This document shows, piece after piece, positions 10,317 to 20,600 of a stretch of DNA of 64,000 nucleotides (position 1 is its first letter; every line of letters begins with the position of its first letter). The stretch lies in assembly GCF_002878395.1 (NCBI RefSeq), contig NC_061118.1:127988776-128052775 (forward strand), given 5' to 3'. The notes below the pieces were generated by a model that ran no database searches, was not told the origin of the DNA, and was given only the letters and a program-made list of their open reading frames with translations. Source of the stretch: Capsicum annuum. Taxonomy: Eukaryota; Streptophyta; Magnoliopsida; Solanales; Solanaceae. A program made the position numbers and the translations under genes.

Positions 10317-10332
10317 ATTTGATAAAAATTTA
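10317..10332 (+). repeat. Left target-site duplication of the SINE
   Basis: ATTTGATAAAAATTTA is repeated at 10468-10483 with one mismatch (ATTTGATACAAATTTA). It is typical in length for LINE-mobilised SINE insertion. Confidence 0.8.
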
Positions 10333-10467
10333 ATCTTGAGCCGGGGGTCTACCGAAAATAGTCTCTCTACTTCTTCGGAGGTAGTAGTATGGACTGTGTA
10401 TATTTTACCCTCCCCAGACCTCACTTTGTGGGAATACACTGGGTTTGTTGTTATTGTTGTTGTTGTA
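10333..10467 (+). mobile_element. 5'-truncated Solanaceae SINE (TS/SolS type)
   Basis: A non-coding, LINE-mobilised retroposon. The body begins near GAGCCGGGGGTCTACCG, passes CTCTCTACTTCTTCGGAGG and TACCCTCCCCAGACC, then GTGGGAATACACTGGG, and ends in a TTG-repeat (TTGTTGTTATTGTTGTTG). Those blocks and the TTG tail are hallmarks of the tRNA-derived TS family of tobacco and related SolS SINEs. The tRNA-like 5' head with the pol III A and B boxes is missing, so the copy cannot be transcribed on its own. The 16-bp flanking duplication with one mismatch marks it as an intact insertion event, younger than the host element. It is good evidence for a Solanaceae genome. Confidence 0.85.
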
Positions 10468-10483
10468 ATTTGATACAAATTTA
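10468..10483 (+). repeat. Right target-site duplication of the SINE
   Basis: ATTTGATACAAATTTA matches the left copy at 10317-10332 in 15 of 16 positions. Confidence 0.8.
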
Positions 10484-11319
10484 TCCATCCACGCTAATGT
10501 TAGATTTTGGTGAGAAGTAGAACAACCCTTATATTTTAGAGTTTGACATTCCTAATGATCACATGGCACCTGCACTCCAAGGCCAAAGAGCTCAACTTTC
10601 GATATTCAACTAATGGCCTATTGATGTTCCAAACCTTTACCAAGGAGCAAAATCTAAAATTTTATGTGAAGTTATGTAAAAGGTTCAAGTCTTCAATGTG
10701 GTGAGATAGAAGCTTCATTGTAATGTTCCCACCTCTATCTTACATCAACTTAGAAGATTTGAGTTTTTTTTTCCTCAGCCGTAGAACTCATAGTGAGCAA
10801 AAGTTGGGACGGAGATTCAAATCTCTTAAGTGGAAAAACAAACGACAGTAGGAGGGTTACCTTACCATAAGAGATGGGAAGAAACCCATCATGCCACAAA
10901 AGTGGATAGTATCCTCTCATTTATGCAAGATAGAGTAGATTTTAAGTTTGCTTTTATTCATGCATAATCCATCAAATATTGGAGCTAGGAGGAGTATTGA
11001 TTGAACTTAAAAAAGGAAAGGTATGAAATTATCATGTTTGAACTGAGTAGGGGAATGCATAGGACCAAAAAATTTGTCTCAGTTACTGCGATTATAGTTT
11101 GTGTCACTACGATCGCAGTTGTTGCGTATCCATGATCGCAGGAATCTTACTGCGATCACGGTCGAATTATTTTAAATGAACATCTGACTTCCTTTCTCCA
11201 CATGCACCTTTTTAAAATTTTCTCTAATTTTCTCTAAATTTTGGCTTTGTGTTGAGTATCTAAGTGTTCATTTCAATATATTTGCATTATCTATCTTGGT
11301 ACTTATCCACAAAATGGGA
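10484..11319 (+). mobile_element. Noncoding internal region of copy 2
   Basis: 'ttatgtgaagttatgtaaa' (about 10660) and the following 'aggttcaagtcttca' match copy 3 near 39640-39670. ATGGGAAGAAACCC at 10874-10887 is the counterpart of ATGGGAGGCAACCC and is followed by the shared CCACAAAAGTGG. A CpG-palindrome block closes the region. No ORF is supported. Confidence 0.6.
11081..11165 (+). repeat. CpG-palindrome motif block (copy 2, internal)
   Basis: CTCAGTTACTGCGATTATAG, CACTACGATCGCAGTTGTTG, CCATGATCGCAGG and TTACTGCGATCACGGTCG follow within 85 bp, in the same order as at 7345-7425. Confidence 0.65.
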
Positions 11320-12600
11320 GACATTGACAATACCTGATTCATATCAGCTGAATGCCACAACCTTTACTCTGCTAACCACCCAAGGACAAAATTGCTCATA
11401 AAAACGGGCATTTTATTTGATAAAGTGAAGGAAAAAATCCTGGGATTCCATGCCAGACTCAATACAATCGAGTGGATATGCTTTGCCCTAGACCCATGTT
11501 ATACTAATGAGAAATAGGTGCATGAGTTCTACTCTAACCTTAGCATAGTCTCTCTCGCAAACCTAGTGATGACAATTCAAAAAAGAAATTAAATTTTAGA
11601 GCAGAGTGGATAAATGATATATATGGCCTCTCGAATATGGATATGGCTTAGTTTCAGGCTAAAGGGTGAGAGCTAGGGACCTAGATGTCAATATTATTAT
11701 GTCCTGGCATATAAGTTCCCTGGCCTACCACAAAGAGAAGAATTTCTATGAATGACTTCATGGTGGAGTCTAGGCTTTGGTTGAATATCATCTGTGGTAG
11801 AGTATCGTCGTGCACACATATGACTATTGTTATAGATAATAGAAACTCAGATAGTGGCTGGTATCCTATATGTTATTGCTCTGAACGTGGGAAAAATTTT
11901 GATCTAAGAGTGAAGGCACTTCAAAAATCAATGGGGTACACTTCTTCTCTTTACTTTCCTTGTTATTGTGTTATGTAGGAGGGTAGAAGTAGAGGAATAT
12001 GCTATAGATAGCTAGATACTTCCAGGCCCCTATATCTTCCTACTAAAATTCTAGTGCGAGGGTACACCTGGTCAGAGAAAAAAAAGTTTGGATTTGGTGA
12101 GTCGACTTATGAGGACACAAACTCATGTAGACCTTCTTCATCAAACCCCTTCAATAAGATCTTAGATAAGATGTAAGTAATTAAGGAGATAATGTCTAGA
12201 TTTCCTTAAGGAATGGGAGAGTCCTCCACTTCTCGTCACTCATATGTCGCTCAGTCAGATTATGAAGTATAATTAAAGGAGAAGAAAAAGCAAACATCCA
12301 CTGTTATCATATTAGAGAGAGCCTATTCAGCCTTGGCCAAATCACATAGGGACCTCAAGGAGTCACATGAAAAGATAGCGAAGAGAGAGAAGAAAAGAGA
12401 TAAATTCTTCACAAAGATGTGGAAAGGGATGAAGGGCATATTCAAGGTGCTCAAACCCAAGGAGTGACTACCTTCGTTGAGATTGGACATAGATGATGAG
12501 ACCCCAACATAGTGGTGAGATATAGATGATGGTGGAGCTAATGCAGAGTTTTCAGGAGAGAGCAGTTCTTGAGACAGATTCAGGAGCAACCTTTTTCCCT
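11320..12600 (+). pseudogene. Second-ORF remnant (copy 2), 'putative plant transposon protein' type
   Basis: The longest copy of the second ORF. Homology to copy 0 begins at the GAATGCCACAACC segment (about 11350) and passes FYSNLSIVSLANL (about 11528-11566), then SRLWLNIICGRVSSCTHMT (about 11770-11826). It ends in a serine/proline-rich and then basic E/K-rich stretch (about 12120-12440). Several stops and frameshifts are present. The block order across three copies argues for an ancestral protein of a few hundred residues located 3' of gag-pro. Domain naming is from recalled patterns; the function in plant elements is not settled. Confidence 0.55.
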
Positions 12601-14458
12601 TGCTTTATTGCTTATGCATTAAGGACACTATTATCTCTTCAGTTGGGGGTGATTTTTTTGGATCTATTATTCTGATATATTTCTGGATGTTTCTAGTATT
12701 AGTTTGATGACTTTATGGATGATTTGTTTTTTGGATTGATACATTTGGGGAACTCTGATGGTGCCTATATTTCATAGATTAGTCATTTTTTAATATTTTT
12801 ATTTTTATTTTACTTAGTTTTATTATTGTTATCGTGATTCATGACAAACTTTTCCTTATATAGATTGAATGACGACATTCTTAAGTGAAAAGTGTCGTTA
12901 TTTGGTTTAGAGTTAAATGGAAGGCAATTTTGAGTACCCATGGAATCAAGGTGATAAATGCAAGGGATGTCTGAGTACCTGTAGCATTGCAGATTCGTGA
13001 CTACACTCATGAAATTAGTGATGTCTGAGTAACCATATGGTTGGTTTGCCCATTTTGAGCCAAGAGTGAAGACAGAGGTTTGGATTGTTGTCATAAGTTA
13101 GCAAATTGTGCATGGTTCAAATGCAAAACAAACAACCCCCTCTGTCCAAACCAAAAAATATTCACAAATCAAGGCATGGACACGAGCAACGTTATAACAA
13201 AACTTTTTTTCTTTTTGTCACCCCAAAATCATTAGCTTGTACATATTGATAGATACTCTATGTTTGTTTCTTTAATGAGGGTAAAAGTGAGCATTCTTTG
13301 CGAGTTAACATGTCATGTGCGGTTAGTATGTTTTATTAAATATCATGTATACTTATGTCATCTAGAAATTTCCCCATTAGTCTCTGAAGGCTAATTTTTA
13401 TTGTATTTGGTTGGAGAAATCATTTTAGGCCATTTTTGTGACTTTTGGAAGCCCACTTTATCCTAAAAGGCCTACCCGAGCATACATGTTATCCCTAGTC
13501 TCCCACTGTGAGCCTTTAGCCCTTTTTTTGTCAAACAATTTACAAATATGAGCCTTTTAAATTTTATCCCTCTTTTGAACGATACCTTCTTTTAACTTAG
13601 AAATGGTACATGTTGCTAAAATCCTAAGTTGGGGTGGTGAAGATTTAAGGAAGAAACTTTGGGCCATAAAGTATTACTGAATGCCTATGTGCTTAAGAAT
13701 TGAAACTAATGAATTATAAAATGAAAGGACCCAACAAAGGAAGGAATTACATGAAATTTACAAGAAAAAAAATTAAAGAAAGTAGGTGAAACACGAAAGA
13801 AATAGTAGGCTCTTATGTAATCAAAAGAATAAAAGCAAAAGGAAGTGGCTCATAGTCAAATGATTGATCAAATAGTGTGATATAGATGTTCAAGGAGGGT
13901 GTAACCATTTTTTTCCTAAATATCATCCTACCCAAACCCAAAACAACATTACAAGATCAATAAGACCATTGATATCTCTAACCATTTGCTTTCATTGTAG
14001 TTGCAATTGAAAATAAGGGAAAGCCTATGGTATAACACCTGTTAACAAAGAGAGTTCTTGTAAGGGGGAGAGTTTTGGACTTAAAATTCATTATTTCATA
14101 CTTGGTAGCTTGGTGTATGAAATTTTTCTTCTTGTGAGGAGGCATGTGCACAAGTTGAGGTGGGTTATTTTTTCACCTTCCAACAAATTAGAAAAAAGGA
14201 GTATAACTTAGTGATGGTTAAAAATGACTCACTTCTTGAGTATTGGTTGTTGTTGCATTGTTGCTCTTTGAAGTCTATTGTATCCTTAGATATTGTTTTT
14301 TGATGTGGAGGGGGTGAAGTGAGAATTGCTTGGCCCATATTCAAAGAGCTACTTGTGGTGGTGACTAATCTTAAAGTTAATGTGATCATTAGGTTATCTA
14401 TCTTGGGCATAAAAATGCATTGTCTCATGTTAAGAGGTAGGGTTGCTAGAGGACAAGC
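12601..14458 (+). mobile_element. AT-rich 3' untranslated tail of copy 2
   Basis: Matches the copy 0 tail block by block (CTCTGATGGTGCCTATATTT near 12747; 'attgaatgacgacattctt' near 12864). The terminal blocks 'gtgtatgaaatttttcttct' and 'ggcataaaaatgcatt' are equivalent to 2960-2980 and 3244-3260. No gene is seen. Confidence 0.65.
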
Positions 14459-14475
14459 AATGCTTTAAGTAGGGG
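14446..14475 (+). other. Polypurine tract region preceding LTR3
   Basis: AGAGGACAAGCAATGCTTTA is followed by AGTAGGGG directly before TGTTTATGAG. Same design as the tract before LTR1; it sets the LTR3 start at 14476. Confidence 0.75.
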
Positions 14476-15967
14476 TGTTTATGAGTGGTCAATCTACCAC
14501 TCAATTATAATCCACATTCGTGCACATTACCATGCCCTGAATGAATAAATGAGACATAATTTGTGATTAAATGCACTAATATTCATAATAAAATGGAAAG
14601 ATGTTGATTGAAGGTAAAAAAGGAACAAAAGAAAGCAAAGAAGTGCAGCTGAATACCTGGAGCAGAACATGGCCTCAGTAATCTTGATTGTGATCCTCAT
14701 ACCGTGGTCACAACAAGTCAAGATACATCGATAGTGGGGCATTGCCTACGGTCGAAGTAGGTGGGATTGCAATAAAACTGGTGCAAATAATGCCTAGCAG
14801 AATATCAGTCCAAGGGTAAAGATGTAAATGCTCACTATTGTTCCCAAATATGCCCTAAAAAAGACTTAATCCCTATCACTCCATCATATATTCCATAATT
14901 CCCAATTATTGAACATTGTTCTAGTTCTTAGCCTTCAAACTTGGAGAAGAAAATATTGTATTTATTTTGGGTGAAGAATACATTGGAGTAGCTTCCAAGT
15001 TAAAGATTAGCTATCGCTTATTGAAGATTTGTGTATATTCAAAGTTTGAAGTAACATTCACTTAGTCTTTCATAGATATAATCAATAGAGATTATTTGGT
15101 ATATCTTTCTTACTATTTCTATGTGTAGCTAGTTCTTTCTCTTGGGATCATGCTAGATTGGGGTGTAAATATGTATGGGATATGATTTTTTTTGTTCATT
15201 TACTAGTTTGTGATGTTAGGATATACTATTTCTTGAGTAAATCGGTTGGGTTTTGTGGGTCAATGCCCCAAATACCCAAATGGGCTTAATAGATGGAAAT
15301 CCCAAGCTTTAGAAAGTTAAAACCATCCTTGAAAAAGGGGTTTGGTTGAACTTTAGGAACCCTCATCATCCCTGAAAGAGGGATGTGGGAACCAAGTCAA
15401 TAGTAGACAATTATTGGGTTTAGTTTGCTAATTTTCACTATCTTAGACATAAAGGTTATTATGATCTGACTATACTTATGGCACCATACTAGAAATAAGG
15501 GTTTCTAAGTGAGGTATTAGGTGGTTCTGATTGAAGCACTCATTAGGCACTTGAAAGGGTCAATGAATGACACCCTTGAGGTTTTGTTTACAAACTAGCC
15601 TCAAAGATTTCTAATCTAGCCTGCTCCATTCCTAACAATTATAATTTGCATTAAGTCATCACAAGCCCATGCATAAGTTGCCCCTAGGAAAGCATAATCC
15701 TATGATCCTTGCCTAATTAATTAGACTCTAATTATTCGTAGCCTCGAGTTAATACTTGAAAACCACAAAAAGAAATATTAGGTGTGATACTTTCCAAACC
15801 CCCTTTTTTATTTTCTTGTACTCTAGGGTTGAATTTTAGCAAGTACCATGTTAATTCGATAGCCACTCACATTGTTACTCGTGGATTCGATTGTGACTCA
15901 AAAGTTGGGTAAATAATTAACGACGATGGCTTTTCACTTAAATTGACAAGTAAGTTGAGCGTTATCA
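14476..15967 (+). repeat. LTR3 of the Athila/Tat-like family
   Basis: Starts TGTTTATGAGTGG after the purine tract and ends GAGCGTTATCA. It pairs with LTR1 (shared 'gaatgaataaatgaga' and 'attaaatgcactaatat' near the start). Its right two-thirds also matches LTR4 and LTR5: 'aaaccatccttgaaa', 'aactttaggaaccctcatc', 'gacaattattgggtttag', 'gttgaattttagcaagta'. The first third differs from LTR4/5, so two U3 subfamilies are present. A CpG-palindrome block lies at about 14674-14760. It abuts LTR4 with no bases between. Confidence 0.8.
14674..14760 (+). repeat. CpG-palindrome motif block in LTR3 U3
   Basis: CCTCAGTAATCTTGATTGTG, CATACCGTGGTCACAACAAG and CATCGATAGTGGGGC, about 200 bp from the LTR start; more decayed than the other copies. 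Confidence 0.45.
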
Positions 15968-17401
15968 TGTTGATAAGTCATCAATTTGACAACTTACTAA
16001 CATTTTTAAGCCTAAATTATCATGCTTTTTCATTGATTTGTTGTTACTTTCTTACTTAATGCTCATTTGTGCAGGTAAAAGTGAAATGAGAACATGATTA
16101 GGGAAACTTGATAAAAATGAGCAAAGGAGAAGTTGAAAGAGAAGAAATGTGAGCAAAAAGAACAAACGCTCAAATTGCAGGCCGAGGAGTCAACCCCCGG
16201 TGTCGTGATTGCAGTTCAAATATGGTGATCACGATAGAGAAAAAATTTTAAAGATCATTTTTGTACTATTTTGCAAATGTGGAAATGGTGCTTAAATAGG
16301 GGTTTTTAGTTCATTTTTCACATCATCTTTTATCTTACACTTTATCCTATCCTTAGTTTTGAGTTTATCACTTGGAGCTGGAGCTTGAATATATACTAAT
16401 TTGAGGCAAGAATAAATTAGATAAACTCCAAAGTGAAGGATTGGTAAATCCTATTGGGGATTCATTGGAATTTAAGTATGGTTTGCATTCTCTTTAATTT
16501 TTGTGAATCAAATTGATTGAGGTTTTGGTATATTTTTTTTATTATCTCTATGAGTTGGTAGTTCTTCCTCTTGGGATAATATTATAATAGGGTGCATTGA
16601 TATGTGGGTTGTAATTCATTTATGTATATGCTAATGTGTTGGTGTTGGGTTCTACTATTGCTTGAGTAATTTGCTTGAGTAATTTGATTTGGATTTTGGT
16701 TCTAAATACCCAAAATGGGTTTGTGGGTGAAAACCCTAAGATCTTGAAAGCCTAAACCATCCTTGAAAGAGGGGTTTGGGTGAACTTTAGGAACCCTCAT
16801 CATCCTTAAAAGAGGGATGTAGGAACCAATACAATCATAGACAATTATTGGGCTTAGTTTGCCAATTTTCACCATCTTAGACATAAGGGTGAATATGAGG
16901 TTTACTATCACTTAGGTACCATCCTAGAAATAAGGGTGACTAATTAAGGTATTGGGTGGTTTTAATTGACACACTCATTAGGTACTCAAAATAGTCAATG
17001 AGTGATATCTTTTAGGTTGTGTTGAAGAACTAGCCTCAATGACTTTAAACCTAGCCTACCACATCATCAATGATTAGAATTTGCACCGAATTATCATTTT
17101 ACAATGCATAACTTGCCTCTAGGAAATCATAGTCCTAAGATCCATTTTAATTGATTATACTCTAATTATTCTTAGTCTTGAATTAGTCGTTTAGAATCCC
17201 AAAATTAATCATATCTTTGAAAACGTTTAAAACCCCTAAATCTTTGTATCCTAAGTTCGAATTTAGTAAGTAATTTCATTTCTAACTTACCCATTCGCCA
17301 CTCACATTTTTCCTCATAGATTTGGCCCTAACTCTTATTGGGTTATGATACTGACAACGACCGCCTGTCACTTAAATTGACATGTAAGTTGAGCACTATC
17401 A
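15968..17401 (+). repeat. LTR4 (5' LTR of copy 3)
   Basis: Starts TGTTGATAAGTCATC and ends GAGCACTATCA, 1434 bp. It pairs with LTR5 through caatttgacaacttactaac, 'atttttaagcctaaattat', 'ggtaaaagtgaaatgagaac', 'ctccaaagtgaaggattgg' and 'gattagaatttgcaccgaat'. It contains a CpG-palindrome block at about 16170-16245. The start is flush with the end of LTR3. Confidence 0.85.
16170..16245 (+). repeat. CpG-palindrome motif block in LTR4 U3
   Basis: GGCCGAGGAGTCAACCCCCG, GGTGTCGTGATTGCAG and GGTGATCACGATAG; shorter than the LTR5 version because an internal stretch is missing. Confidence 0.5.
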
Positions 17402-17405
17402 AAAA

Positions 17406-17423
17406 TGGCGCCATTGTCGGGGA
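17406..17423 (+). other. tRNA-Asp primer binding site (copy 3)
   Basis: TGGCGCCATTGTCGGGGA lies four bases after the LTR4 end and is complementary to the 3' end of plant tRNA-Asp with two transition mismatches. It is the best preserved primer site of the family here and supports the Athila/Tat-type assignment. Confidence 0.85.
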
Positions 17424-17538
17424 ACAATTTGGCGTATTGAGTTAGTTTGGAATTTTAGCATACTTGCTTTAATATTTGTTTGTGATTTTCTTTAGTTTAT
17501 TGTGTTAGATATATTTTTATTTTTGATTAATTATTACT

Positions 17539-17640
17539 ATGGCATCTTGGAATGAATATGAGTTTGGTGGTTGGAGATCTTATCTTTATGATCCAAGTCC
17601 ATATTATGGTGGACCCCTCGTATTCCCACAGGATTCAATG
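17539..17640 (+). pseudogene. gag 5' remnant of copy 3
   Basis: The ATG at 17539 opens MASWNEYEFGGWRSYLYDP and continues about 30 codons. The leader between primer site and ATG ('gcgtattgagttagtttgg') is identical in copy 2. Recognisable similarity to copy 2 stops near 17610-17640, and the following sequence shows no retrotransposon feature. This is therefore taken as the left edge of the foreign block. Confidence 0.6.
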
Positions 17641-20600
17641 AATATTTTTATTTTTCCTCTGCATAAGGACTAGAAGAAGATTAATTCCTTTAGTTAGAGA
17701 GCTGAATGGAAGGGAAGTCTAGGAAAGAGACTACTTAGTCAATAGATCTTAGAGGACTGGGCACTGTGCAATCTATTAGTACAAGACTGGATATTGAAGT
17801 CAGAGACCCTAGTTATGCTTATGGAGAAATGTAAGGACTAATTTTATGAATTCATTCTTTATCTCCTCTATTTATCCAATCCAAATCGAAAGGTAAGAGA
17901 TAAGAAAAGAAGGAAAAGGCATAGCTTACATCTTAGGTATAGTTAGTTCATTAAATGAATAATTGAGAAGCTAGGGCTTACTTTTTCACCAAAGGGTTGA
18001 AATTTTCTTTCTGAGATATATAGAATGAGATCCTACTCTCTTTCAATATTGATGCTAAAAACAAAGACAAAGAGTGTTAGACCTGAGGGAGGTTGAGTCA
18101 CCAGCTAGTTTTTCCCGAATAGGAAGAAAGAATGGTATTGAATCTTGTTGTTGAAGGGCATTTTAGCAATTAGACAGAATGAGTCTTAATTTCCATATTC
18201 CCTGCTCTTGCCAAGTCTACTATCTCATGGTTTTTGGGGACCAAACTTTTATCGGTTGAAAGGGAACTATATGCTTTAGTATAAGGAATATGCCTTATTA
18301 GCATTAGAACTGAAGGAAAAGGAGTAGGACTAGGATTGGGAGGTCTAATTAATGGAGGCAAATAAGGAAAATGAATGGATGCTACGAATGTTTTTTTCCC
18401 TAGTTGGTTTTGTTTGAGAAGCTGTGATCGGAACTTCTTTCACTTTGAACGACTTTGATTCTACTAAATATATTACCATGGCTAGTCTTCTGTAGTAGTA
18501 ATAGCCGGGGTGGGGGTGGGGGGAAGAGGGGAACTCATTTTAAAGAAATAAGGATTTGGTCCCAATAAATGAGCCTATTAAAAGAAAAGAAAATAGAATT
18601 GAAATTTCTTTGCCTTAGACTTCGAGTTGACAGAGAGGAATGACAAAACTCTTGGCCTTATGAGATATAGGAAACTTTTCTATCAATGGTATAGAAGTAA
18701 GAAAATGTTGGAAGATATAGACCTCTTTTGCTTAGTTGGATTATGGACCTTTGTGAAGGTGACCTTTTCTGGCGAGAGGCTCACCGTGGGTGTCGTATTC
18801 AAGAGAGAATCCTTTATGTTCTATTACCAGTCTTGTGTGCTAGTGAAATTATTGAAATATTTATTTTCACAGGCCACTAAAAGCCATTTTATGGTGCGTT
18901 TACCCCCTGTAAGGGGTTCTGTTAACACGAGGGGTTTTAAACATCACATTTAAGCTTCCAGAGATCGCTCTCTCATTGGGATGGGGAAAGATCATATATT
19001 TTTATGAGTCATGATTCTCCTTGGTACTTGACCTTGATTATTTAAATTCTAGAACTCTATTCAATTAATCCGGAATAAGCTCTCCCCTTAACTCATTTTT
19101 GTAAAGCGCAAAATCTAAAGCGCTACATAGAACTCTTTTATTATAGGTCGAGGAGTTCGCTTCCAAAATTAAATTTTAGAGGGTAGGTATCATGTTCTAT
19201 ATGATTGTAAGCTAATTAAATAGATGGGGTAGAGGAAGAAAGAAAGAATTTTGAAAGTCATAAACTATACGAAATCAGGCTTCACCTTAGTTACTAAGAG
19301 GCTTCCTGTGGCAACGACTTTGATTTTTTTAAAGATTTAATTCTAATAGGCATATGCTATGAGATTTATTTATTCCCCTTGTTATAAATAATCTTTGGTT
19401 TCTTACATGATAGCTTTCGAAGTAAGCTAGTCAAGCAATAATAGTTGGATCAGGAATATGAACTCAAACAGTATGGGAAGAGCCACCTTTTTCCTCTAAA
19501 GCGAGAGCAGCTGAAAGAAAGTCTAGGAAACCAGATAGAATCTTAAGTGAATATATTTGGTGAATTAAAGAATCCATTTATTCAACGGGGATATTATAGA
19601 AGTAAATGGTAGAAAAAACTTTCTCCGGTGAGAATCCCAGTATGAAAGTTACAACTACTTGTCTTCTGCTGCTCGTCAGGCAGCGAAGGATGAAAGGTGT
19701 GAATGATTATTCATATGTGCGAGCTAAAGTAGAGTTATTTATCAATACTAGATTCTCTTTCATCACTACACTATGCTACTTTCCCACCCCGCCCTATCAC
19801 ATGCCAAAAAAAACCTAACTTGAGGATCAAGCTTACCAGAATGCTCCAATTGAAGTAGTTGATCCAACACAGCAATGATCTATAATTATTTTTCCCTGCT
19901 ATGTTTAGTAATAATATATGGAAATATAGCAAGGAAAATTTACTTGAATCAGTAACTACTAAGGCGGTGAGTAAATGCACCATTGGGGGCTGGGGCATGA
20001 AGACTAAAAGAAAAAGTAAGGTGTGAAGGGCACTCCTTAAACCACTTTCTAGTTGATGATGTAGGTGAGGGAAGATAAAGGAATATCATAATTAGTAACT
20101 TCTTGCAGCATTCTTCATGTATTAGTTATAAATAATACTAGAAAAAGAGAATTCCTTTTGGTTAAGATAAAGATTAATGGATAGAAAGATTCATAGGTCG
20201 AAGAGAAAGGAAATCAGCTCAGGGGCCTATGTGCCTTGTTTTGAAAGATTCAGTGGATTGATTTCGTATTCCCTAGGGCTTTCATTCAGATGAAGGGGTA
20301 GTATGAATTCATCAACCTAAGATGAAATTAAGAGAGGCAATTCTTAAAAAAAAATTATCCCGAAAACCCAACACTCGGCCTAGGAGTTCTTGTCTGAACC
20401 TTCCATCCGTAAGACAATCAATAAAAAGACAAGTCATCCATCATTTGACATCTTCCATTGATAAAGAATGCTATCAAAGAAAAGAGTCACTCAAGAATGA
20501 AATTCCAACCAAAACATCACCCGTTGCAGAACCGTAACCCATCACTTGGCCTCTCCAAAAATGTGCATGCAAAGAATTTTGTCATTCTTTTCCACAAAAA

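Larger units (their letters stand above)
9430..15967 (+). mobile_element. RT-less Athila/Tat-like element copy 2 (internal 2 plus LTR3)
   Basis: Primer-site remnant, gag 5' end, SINE-interrupted middle, GGGAAGAAACCC block, CpG-palindrome block, second ORF, 3' tail, polypurine tract and LTR3 follow in order over 6.5 kb. This is the most complete example of the family layout in the window, although retropepsin is no longer recognisable. The 5' LTR role is taken by the LTR2 stub. Confidence 0.75.

Noticed and set aside
10185..10478. 97-codon minus-strand ORF
   Set aside because: It is the antisense of the SINE and its flank; the TTG repeat gives the TTT/TITT start by chance.
190..12600. Second ORF as a sign of independent DNA transposons
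   Set aside because: It always lies at the same position inside the LTR elements and no terminal inverted repeats or separate target duplications were found.
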